A stretch of 8,753 nucleotides of DNA, from the NCBI GenBank assembly GCA_903930095.1, contig CAIYXE010000078.1, forward strand, positions 1 to 8,753. Direction: 5' to 3'. The notes below the pieces were generated by a model. It was not told the origin of the DNA. It saw nothing but the letters and a program-made list of their open reading frames with translations, and did no database searches. This DNA is from an uncultured Hyphomicrobiales bacterium (GTDB lineage Bacteria > Pseudomonadota > Alphaproteobacteria > Rhizobiales > Aestuariivirgaceae). The position numbers and the translations under genes are program-made. Shown in pieces: positions 1 to 5,441 of the stretch. Position 1 is the stretch's first letter. Every line of letters starts with the position of its first letter.

Positions 1-879
1 AGTCAGCTGGTCAACATGAAGGCGGGAAATCATGTGGCCATCACCATTCCGCCCTCGCCCTACCGCTGCCCGCCGGGCCCCTATGAGCGCGCCTGCGTGA
101 TCGCCGACTGGCTGCGCGTGAAGAAGCCTGGCTCCAAGCTCTATCTCTATGACCCCAAGCAGACGTCCGATGGGCGGCCACCGGTGGAGCCCAACAACTT
201 TGGCAATGCGTTCGCCAACATTCACAAGAACCTCGTCTATGTCCAGAACGCCAAGCTGACGGCGGTTGCGACCTCGGCCTCAGGCACGGCAAAGATGAAG
301 ACGCTGTCCTTCGTGCCAAACATTGCCCAGGCGGCGGCGCCCAATCCCAAGGCACTCATCGCCAACACCTCGGTGAAGGTAGAAGTGGCCAATGTCATTC
401 CGAAGATGAAGGCGGGTGCCCTGGCGCGCAGCGTGCTGCTTGCGGCAAGCGGCCTCGACAGCGAAGGCCGCTGGGCTCTGGTGGACGAGAAGACCTACAA
501 ATCTCCCGTCAGCAAGGTCTATGTCATCGGCGACGGGATCAAGTCGGCAAACCAGCCAAAAGCAGGACACATCGGAAACCAGCAGGCAAAGGTCTGCGCC
601 GATGCCATCCTGAGGGAGTTCAGCAATGTTGCCCTCTACGATACGCCGGTGACCAACTCGGCCTGCTTCACGCCTGTGACGACAGCTCTCAACAGCCAAT
701 ATGGCGCCAGGGCATCATGGCTGACGGCTACGTTCCGCTACGGACTTGATTCCAGCGACGGCAGTTACCGTATGCTGCCCGTGAGCACCAACATCGAGTC
801 GCCGGGATCCGCGTCCAAAGACAATTTCGAGTCGATGGGGAAGTGGTTCACGTCGCTCATGCAGGATGTTTATTCCTGA
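1..879 (+). CDS. fccB: Flavocytochrome c sulfide dehydrogenase, flavoprotein subunit (FccB/SoxF type), 3' part
   Basis: The reading frame is open from base 1, so the 5' end lies outside the window; 292 residues remain before TGA. The family oxidises sulfide to sulfur in the periplasm with FAD and passes electrons to a cytochrome c subunit (FccA), which would be expected upstream. Seen here: the family signature YRCPPGPYER near the left edge (its Cys is residue 23 of the fragment), a C-terminal FAD-contacting IGDG motif around residue 178, and a second Cys in QAKVC (residue 199). The two Cys are 176 residues apart, the same spacing as the redox-active Cys161/Cys337 pair that I recall from the Allochromatium vinosum enzyme. 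The last roughly 75 residues (from NSACF to GKWFTSLMQDVYS) match the C-terminal flavocytochrome domain in style. The tail after the first Cys seems somewhat longer than in A. vinosum. The covalent-FAD Cys and any Tat signal would be in the missing part. FccB and SoxF cannot be told apart without the neighbours. Confidence 0.87.
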   Translation, partial: SQLVNMKAGNHVAITIPPSPYRCPPGPYERACVIADWLRVKKPGSKLYLYDPKQTSDGRPPVEPNNFGNAFANIHKNLVYVQNAKLTAVATSASGTAKMKTLSFVPNIAQAAAPNPKALIANTSVKVEVANVIPKMKAGALARSVLLAASGLDSEGRWALVDEKTYKSPVSKVYVIGDGIKSANQPKAGHIGNQQAKVCADAILREFSNVALYDTPVTNSACFTPVTTALNSQYGARASWLTATFRYGLDSSDGSYRMLPVSTNIESPGSASKDNFESMGKWFTSLMQDVYS

Positions 880-902
880 CGCGGCATCGTCACCGGCCAA
901 AA

Positions 903-934
903 AATGATGCCACGGCTTGACCGTGGCATTCATT
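903..934. repeat. Palindrome after fccB (possible terminator or dispersed repeat)
   Basis: ATGCCACGG and CCGTGGCAT form a perfect 9-bp stem around a 5-base loop (CTTGA) at 907-929. Outside it AATG and CATT add four pairs after a single bulged T. It starts 24 bases after the fccB stop. No run of T follows, so it is not a classical rho-independent terminator, although a stem this strong could still protect or end the fccB transcript. Very similar hairpins occur as dispersed intergenic repeats in Bradyrhizobium and relatives (from memory, not searched). Confidence 0.7.
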
Positions 935-948
935 TGGCCACCGCGTCC

Positions 949-981
949 CCTTCTCCCGTCGCGGTACGCAATGGGAGAAGG
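949..981. repeat. 33-bp palindromic intergenic element, copy 1
   Basis: CCTTCTCCC (949-957) pairs perfectly with GGGAGAAGG (973-981). Inside, after one G-T wobble, one T-A pair and one mismatch, GCG and CGC close a three-base loop GTA. The result is one long hairpin of 33 bases. The outer arms are those of a widespread intergenic repeat in rhizobia and some gammaproteobacteria (recalled). This copy lacks the GGATGAGGG tail found after copy 2. Confidence 0.72.
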
Positions 982-999
982 CAAACCTCACCGCGAGTC

Positions 1000-1053
1000 C
1001 CTTCGCCCGTCGGCGGAGCCGAGGGGAGAAGGTGGCCGACAGGCCGGATGAGG
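1000..1053. repeat. Palindromic intergenic element, copy 2, with tail
   Basis: Arms CCTTCGCCC (1000-1008) and GGGAGAAGG (1024-1032) pair with a single mismatch. Inside them TCGGC and GCCGA form a perfect 5-bp stem around GGA. The hairpin is 33 bases long, exactly like copy 1, and starts 51 bases after it. A second small stem, GGCC-GACA-GGCC (1034-1045), follows, then GGATGAGGG. The order GGGAGAAGG, small GGCC stem, GGATGAGGG is that of a common dispersed repeat unit of proteobacterial genomes (recalled, not searched). Confidence 0.72.
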
Positions 1054-1161
1054 GCCTCTTTCAAGCAGCCCGGCAGCGCCTCTGTCCATCACCAGGCAAT
1101 AGAGCCGCACTGGCGGGCGAAAGCCCTTCAGCGTTGCGTGTAGATGCCGGTGCGGCGCTGC

Positions 1162-1752
1162 TCAGTCTTCCGCCAGCACCAGCCATGGCCAGCGGGCGCG
1201 GTAGTGTTCCGCCTTGGCCTGCCACAGGCCTGGCTGGGGCAGCAAGAGGTTGATGCGCAGGAGGCCCGCCTCAAGATCAGCAAAGCCATCGGGCGCAAAG
1301 ACCTCACCCGTGGCGGCCTCGATGCCGACACAGGTGCAGCGGACGAGGTAACGCGACATGCCATCGCGAGCCGAGAAGAGCTGCGGATAATCCGCGCCGA
1401 AGCGATTCTTGTACCAGAGATGGACACGCGCCTGGTTCTTGACCTCGACGGGCAGGCCAAGGCGCTCCGCGATGGGCGCCACGCGGCGGATGACGGCGTC
1501 TTCCGCCTCCCAGGAGAGGTCCGAGCCGTCGAAATAGAAGACGTCATAATCCTTGATGTTCTCGGCAGGCGGACGGCCCGAGAGGACGTTCCAGACGGTC
1601 TGGAACAGGCAGCCGGCAGTGAGGTGACATTGCGGAATGTCGAGTTCCGCCAGTGCTGCCAGGAGCTGGCGGTTGGCCGGGTTGGTGAGGCAGATGTCCC
1701 TGAAGGTGGCGGCATCGAGCATGACGGAAGGAATGGGGCGATTCGCCGTCAC
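1162..1752 (-). CDS. Nucleotidyltransferase family protein (DUF925 type)
   Basis: 196 residues. The pattern AGCLFQTVWN (46-55), then SGRPP and IKDYDVFYFD (66-75), then SWEAEDAVI and VKNQARVHLWY, is that of the small nucleotidyltransferase family once called DUF925 (NTP_transf_6). Asp68 and Asp70 are the likely metal-binding acidic residues of the pol-beta-like fold. The substrate is not known for this family, and I infer only a nucleotidyl-transfer chemistry in the cytoplasm. It is the last of three leftward genes, 67 bp after hrpB. The start is uncertain: GTG at 1752 is the first possible codon in frame, since TGA lies three codons upstream, but it has no well-spaced ribosome-binding site. 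The GAGAGG at 1767-1772 is spaced for out-of-frame ATGs at 1762 and 1759. An internal ATG at residue 11 (1722) is another possible start, and the homology seems to begin only there. Confidence 0.85.
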   Translation of the reverse strand: MTANRPIPSVMLDAATFRDICLTNPANRQLLAALAELDIPQCHLTAGCLFQTVWNVLSGRPPAENIKDYDVFYFDGSDLSWEAEDAVIRRVAPIAERLGLPVEVKNQARVHLWYKNRFGADYPQLFSARDGMSRYLVRCTCVGIEAATGEVFAPDGFADLEAGLLRINLLLPQPGLWQAKAEHYRARWPWLVLAED

Positions 1753-1779
1753 AATCCATCATGGTGCCTCTCAATTTCG

Positions 1780-1804
1780 GCACCCCGGCGGAGGGCCGGG
1801 ATGC
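1780..1804. repeat. Palindrome between hrpB and the nucleotidyltransferase gene
   Basis: CCCGGC (1784-1789) and GCCGGG (1795-1800) form a 6-bp stem around GGAGG. After one mismatch, three more pairs (GCA/TGC) extend it. It lies 15 bases beyond the hrpB stop in the minus direction and has no T-tract. It could weaken read-through from hrpB or protect the hrpB mRNA 3' end, or it may simply be a dispersed repeat. Confidence 0.55.
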
Positions 1805-1819
1805 ATGGGGAGCGGTATC

Positions 1820-4255
1820 TTACCGCAATCGCCGCGGCTTCACGGGGGCGGCGTTAAGGGGGTCTTCCGGCCAGGCGTGCTTGGGGTAACGGCCGCGCAT
1901 GTCGGAGCGGACCGAGGGGTAGCCGTTGGTCCAGAAGGTCTCCAGCGACTGGGTGACGGCCAGCGGGCGGCCGGCGGGCGACAGAAGCTCGATCCGGAGC
2001 GGGCTGCGGCCCTCGGCGATGGCCGGGGTGCGGGCGAGGCCGAACATTTCCTGCAAGCGCACTCGCAATACCGGGTCTCCCTCCGTCTCATAATCGATGC
2101 GGACGTCGGCGCCTGAGGGCACCTCGATGCGGATGGGGGCGAGGCGGTCCATCTTGCGGGCCAGCTCATGCGGGATCATGGATTGCAGGATCTGGTGCAT
2201 GTCCAGCCGGTCGAGATGGGCCTTGCGGCTGATGCCGGCGAGATAGGGGGCGAGCCAATCCGCGAGGGAGTCCAGCAACGCCTCGTCAGACAGGTCCGGC
2301 CAGCCTTCCTCCGGGAAGAGGCGGCGGAGGAACATGGCGCGGGCGCGGAGGATCCTGGCGCCATCCGTCCATGGCAGGCAGGTGAGGCCCATGTCGCGCA
2401 CGCCCTGCGCCATCGCCTCGGCGATGAGCGAGGGGTCCGCGTTGGTCGAGGGCTTCTCCTCCAGCACCAATGCGCCGAGGCGGCGGGATTTTGTGGCGCT
2501 GACGGCTTTCGTGCGGCTGTCCCAGAACACGCCGTCGCGGGCCTCGATCTGGCTTCCGAAATGCTCCTCGATCTCCTTCTGCGACAAGGGCGCGGCGAGG
2601 TAGATCTTCTGGTCGCCCGAGGCGCCATCCGTCGTCGCAACGGCGAGGAAATCCTGCGTCACCAGCGCGTCATGCTCTGGCAGAACGGCCCCTCCCCCGC
2701 CCGACAGCCTGTAGCGCCGGTCGCCGCCACGGCGCTGGGCAATGCGGTCTGGAAAGGCGAAGGCGACGAGCAGGCCGGGGCTGACGCTGCCGTCCTCATC
2801 ATCCCTGATCCCCGCGATCTGGCGGATCTGGCGGGCGGTCTGGCGGATGCGGTCCCTGGCGCCGCCGCGCAGCTGGGAGAGGCGCGCGGAGATGTCCACG
2901 CCCACGTCACGCGCAAGCCCATCCCGCTCCGACAGCATTGCGGCGAGACCGGCGGCGAGTGCGCTCCGCCCCTTCACCACCATGTGGGCGAGGCGCGGAT
3001 GGAGGGGGAGCTTCACCATCTCCCTGCCCATGGCGGTGATGCCGCCATCGGGGCCGATGGCCTCGAGCCGCTTCAGCAGGTCCTGCGCCTGCGCGAAGGG
3101 CGCGGCGGGTGGCGGATCCAGCCAGGGGAGCGCGGCGGGATCGGCAACGCCCCAGGCGGCGAGTTCCAGCACCAGGGGCGCCAAGTCCGCCACGAAGATT
3201 TCCGGCTCGTCATGGGGTTTGAGCGCGCGGGTCTCGGCCTCAGGCCAGAGACGATAGCCAATGCCCGGCCCCAGACGGCCCGCGCGGCCGCGGCGCTGGT
3301 CGGCGGAGGCCAAGGACACGCGCACGGTTTCCAGCGCCGTCATGCCTGAGGCGGGGTCGAAGCGCGGCACACGCTTGAAGCCGGTGTCGATGACGGCGCC
3401 GATGCCATCGATGGTGAGGCTGGTTTCGGCGATGGTGGTGGCGAGCACGATCTTGCGTTCGCCCGGCGGTGACGGCCTGATGGCGGCATCCTGATCGGCA
3501 AAGCCCATGGCGCCGTAAAGCGGGCGCACCACGGTGTTCTTCGGCAGGCCGGCGGAATTGAGCGCATCCTCGGTGCGGCGGATTTCAGCCTCGCCGGGGA
3601 GGAAGACGAGAATGCTCTTCTCCGTCTCGTCCAGCGCGCGGTGAACGGCGCGGACGGCATCACCCGAGATGGTCTGGCGCTGGGCCTTGTCGAGGTAGCG
3701 TGTCTCCACCGGAAAGACCCGGCCCGGCGCATCGATGACGGGGGCATTGCCCAGATGGGCGGCGACGCGCGCGGCATCCAGCGTGGCGGACATGACGAGG
3801 ATCTTCAGGTCATCGCGCAAGCCCCGCTGGATGTCGAGCGTGAGGGCGAGGCCGAAGTCGGCGTCCAGCGAGCGCTCATGGAATTCATCGAAGATGACGA
3901 GGCCGGTGCCGGCCAGTTCCGGATCGTGCTGGAGGCGGCGGGTGAGGATGCCTTCGGTGACGACCTCGATGCGGGTCCTGGCCGAGACGCGGCGCTCGAG
4001 GCGGACGGTGTAGCCGACGGTGCCACCCACCTCCTCCCCCAGCGTTTCCGCCATGCGATGGGCGGCGTTGCGGGCGGCAAGGCGGCGGGGCTCCAGCATC
4101 ACGATCCTGGCGCCGTTGAGCCAGGCGGCGTCGAGCAGTTTCAACGGTACACGCGTCGTCTTGCCCGCACCGGGCTCGGCCACGAGGAGTGCGGCGGGGC
4201 CGTTGCCCAGCGCCTGCGAGAGGGCCGGGATGATCTGGTCGACGGGGAAGTCCAT
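1820..4255 (-). CDS. hrpB: ATP-dependent RNA helicase HrpB
   Basis: 811 residues, about the length of E. coli HrpB. All DEAH/RHA helicase motifs are visible: Walker A EPGAGKTT (27-34, Lys32), LEPRRLAAR (54-62), TEGIL (100-104), the DEFH box (123-126), SAT (156-158), ILVFLPGEAEI (215-225), TTIAETSLTID (273-283) and QRRGRAGR (320-327). The helicase-associated region and the long HrpB-specific C-terminal domain follow, ending with the typical RSDMRGRYPKHAWPEDPL. The protein should be cytoplasmic, using ATP to remodel nucleic acid. The precise cellular role of HrpB is poorly defined in bacteria. The start is supported by GAGGTG (4264-4269), 8 bases before the ATG. It lies 104 bp after frk in the same direction, so it may share that transcript. 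Nothing looks broken. Confidence 0.97.
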   Translation of the reverse strand: MDFPVDQIIPALSQALGNGPAALLVAEPGAGKTTRVPLKLLDAAWLNGARIVMLEPRRLAARNAAHRMAETLGEEVGGTVGYTVRLERRVSARTRIEVVTEGILTRRLQHDPELAGTGLVIFDEFHERSLDADFGLALTLDIQRGLRDDLKILVMSATLDAARVAAHLGNAPVIDAPGRVFPVETRYLDKAQRQTISGDAVRAVHRALDETEKSILVFLPGEAEIRRTEDALNSAGLPKNTVVRPLYGAMGFADQDAAIRPSPPGERKIVLATTIAETSLTIDGIGAVIDTGFKRVPRFDPASGMTALETVRVSLASADQRRGRAGRLGPGIGYRLWPEAETRALKPHDEPEIFVADLAPLVLELAAWGVADPAALPWLDPPPAAPFAQAQDLLKRLEAIGPDGGITAMGREMVKLPLHPRLAHMVVKGRSALAAGLAAMLSERDGLARDVGVDISARLSQLRGGARDRIRQTARQIRQIAGIRDDEDGSVSPGLLVAFAFPDRIAQRRGGDRRYRLSGGGGAVLPEHDALVTQDFLAVATTDGASGDQKIYLAAPLSQKEIEEHFGSQIEARDGVFWDSRTKAVSATKSRRLGALVLEEKPSTNADPSLIAEAMAQGVRDMGLTCLPWTDGARILRARAMFLRRLFPEEGWPDLSDEALLDSLADWLAPYLAGISRKAHLDRLDMHQILQSMIPHELARKMDRLAPIRIEVPSGADVRIDYETEGDPVLRVRLQEMFGLARTPAIAEGRSPLRIELLSPAGRPLAVTQSLETFWTNGYPSVRSDMRGRYPKHAWPEDPLNAAPVKPRRLR

Positions 4256-4311
4256 GGCCAGATCACCTCGGCGGGGGGAAGGTGATTGTCAAGCAATCAG
4301 CGGACGCTGGA

Positions 4312-4341
4312 CCCCCCGGCTTTGGCCGGAGTGACGGGGGG
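4312..4341. repeat. Palindrome between frk and hrpB
   Basis: CCGGC (4316-4320) and GCCGG (4325-4329) form a perfect stem around TTTG. A C-run on the left (4312-4317) can pair instead with the G-run at 4336-4341, giving two alternative folds. The order of a GGACCCCC-like arm, a short stem, GAGTGACGG and a G-run resembles a dispersed intergenic repeat of alphaproteobacteria (recalled). It sits 19 bases after the frk stop in the minus direction and has no T-tract. Confidence 0.5.
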
Positions 4342-4359
4342 ATCCGGTAAACCCGGGCG

Positions 4360-5283
4360 TTACGCCATCTCCTTCGCCCACGGCGGGTTTGCCCCGGGCC
4401 TGGAGCAGGTGATGGCGGCGGCGCGGGCGGCAAAGCCCAGCGCCGCGCGAAGGTTGGCCTCACTGATGGTGGCGAGCTTCTTTTTGTCCAGAAGCCTTGC
4501 CTGCCGCAGAGCCGCGACCAGGGCCGCCATGAAGGTGTCTCCTGCCCCGACCGTATCGGCCACCTTGACCTTGCCGGCGGGCTGGGTGACCGAATAGGAC
4601 GCCGTAAAGGCCTCCGCCCCCTTCGCGCCGCGGGTGACGACGACGAGCTTGGCGCCGCGCTTCAGCCACGTCCGCGCGGCAGCACGGGCGTCGTCCTTGC
4701 CTGTCATCCACGCCACGTCCTCGTCCGATACCTTGACGACATCCGCCATGGCGATCATGCGGTTGAGCCTCGCCAGGTGGGCGCGGCGGTTGGCGATCAT
4801 GCCTGCGCGGATATTGGGGTCAAAGGTGATGACGCGGGTTGCCGCCTCGCGCGCCAGCAGTGCCTCAAGGGCTCCGCCGCACGGTTCCGGAATGAGGCTG
4901 ATCGAGCCGAAATGCAGCGCTTTCACCTTGCTGTCGAAGACCGGCAGGTCGCGCTTGGTCAGCATGCGGACCGCCGAATTATCGTCGAAGAAGGAATAGC
5001 GCGCATGGCCGTTCGCCAGCTTCACGAAGGCGAGCGTGGTGGGCTTCTCCCACTGCTTGGCGTAGCGGAGGCTCACCTTGCTGGCGGCGAGCTCCTCGCG
5101 CAGCATATCACCGAAGAAATCCGTCGAAAGACCGGTGAACAGCCCGGTCGGCACGCCGAGCCGGCTGAGCGCGATCGCCGTGTTGAAGACCGAACCACCG
5201 CAGAAGGGCTGGTAGGCGCCAGCCCCCTCCGCCGTCTTTCGAGGCAGGAAGTCAATCAACGACTCGCCGCAGCAAACAATCAT
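4360..5283 (-). CDS. frk: Fructokinase (PfkB/ribokinase family)
   Basis: 307 residues. The family phosphorylates a sugar with ATP, here most likely D-fructose to fructose 6-phosphate in the cytoplasm. Seen: the N-terminal CGESLIDFLPR, the PfkB signature 1 region FCGGSVFNTAIALSRLG (Gly29, Gly30, Asn34), FFDDNSA in the substrate lid, KVSDED, and signature 2 DTVGAGDTFMAALV with the catalytic base at Asp249. The ending PGANPPWAKE is typical of rhizobial Frk. The ORF can be extended to an ATG at 5298, but that ATG lies immediately before GGAGG (5291-5295), which is ideally spaced for the ATG at 5283; I therefore start there. The gene is divergent from zwf, which fits a role in feeding fructose into the Entner-Doudoroff route. 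Specificity is inferred from resemblance and context; another hexose cannot be excluded. Confidence 0.87.
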   Translation of the reverse strand: MIVCCGESLIDFLPRKTAEGAGAYQPFCGGSVFNTAIALSRLGVPTGLFTGLSTDFFGDMLREELAASKVSLRYAKQWEKPTTLAFVKLANGHARYSFFDDNSAVRMLTKRDLPVFDSKVKALHFGSISLIPEPCGGALEALLAREAATRVITFDPNIRAGMIANRRAHLARLNRMIAMADVVKVSDEDVAWMTGKDDARAAARTWLKRGAKLVVVTRGAKGAEAFTASYSVTQPAGKVKVADTVGAGDTFMAALVAALRQARLLDKKKLATISEANLRAALGFAARAAAITCSRPGANPPWAKEMA

Positions 5284-5290
5284 GACCAAA

Positions 5291-5295
5291 CCTCC
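5291..5295 (-). promoter_or_regulatory. Ribosome-binding site of frk
   Basis: GGAGG on the minus strand, 7 bases before the ATG at 5283. It decides the start: using the upstream ATG at 5298 would place this site inside the coding region and add five residues (MGGLV) that the family does not need. Confidence 0.8.
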
Positions 5296-5316
5296 CAAGC
5301 GACTGATTTTTCAGCA

Positions 5317-5345
5317 ACTATGAAGGATGTTTGGCGAGATTGCAA
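5317..5345 (-). promoter_or_regulatory. Candidate sigma-70 promoter of frk
   Basis: On the minus strand, TTGCAA (5345-5340) and CATAGT (5322-5317) are separated by exactly 17 bases, with four of six matches each to the -35 and -10 consensus. Transcription would begin about 25-30 bases before the frk start. The -35 box lies within the perfect 8-bp palindrome ATTGCAAT (5339-5346), a possible operator. This is pattern matching only. Confidence 0.42.
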
Positions 5346-5378
5346 TAAATCACTTGCCCTGACGAATTGTCGCCTTCA

Positions 5379-5406
5379 TTGACTCGTAATCGAAACGCGC
5401 TATCTG
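5379..5406 (+). promoter_or_regulatory. Candidate promoter of the zwf-pgl-edd operon
   Basis: TTGACT (5379-5384) matches five of six -35 bases. After 16 bases comes TATCTG (5401-5406), preceded by GC, so that GCTATCTG resembles the alphaproteobacterial -10 form (GCTANA-like). The expected leader before the zwf ATG would be about 30 bases. It lies back to back with the frk promoter, about 33 bases apart, so one regulator could control both. Confidence 0.45.
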
Positions 5407-5428
5407 AGTGGCGCACATCAAATCTGGC

Positions 5429-5434
5429 GGAAAG
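5429..5434 (+). promoter_or_regulatory. Ribosome-binding site of zwf
   Basis: GGAAAG, 7 bases before the ATG at 5442, is a moderate Shine-Dalgarno match. It supports this ATG against the TTG at 5367, which would translate through the candidate promoter and add 25 residues without family character. Confidence 0.6.
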
Positions 5435-5441
5435 ACATTCA

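Noticed and set aside
1115..1126. GGGC-GAAA-GCCC mini hairpin downstream of the nucleotidyltransferase gene
   Set aside because: The stem is only 4 bp, there is no T-tract in either direction, and such a match is expected by chance in GC-rich DNA; not called a terminator.
904..1143. 79-residue plus-strand ORF after fccB
   Set aside because: It reads through the palindromic repeats, giving the RLDRGIH-type peptide often mis-annotated from such repeats, with no sign of a real protein.
1544..1783. 79-residue minus-strand ORF containing the two well-spaced ATGs
   Set aside because: Only its position before the nucleotidyltransferase frame is of interest; its sequence is a frame shadow and has no features of its own.
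2168..3349. 393-residue plus-strand ORF opposite hrpB
   Set aside because: It is the antisense shadow of a well-recognised helicase in GC-rich DNA; its composition is rich in Ala, Gly and Arg and no family motif is seen.
5367..5441. N-terminal extension of zwf from a TTG
   Set aside because: It would run through the candidate promoter, has no ribosome-binding site and adds 25 residues foreign to the family; ATG 5442 has a GGAAAG at good distance.
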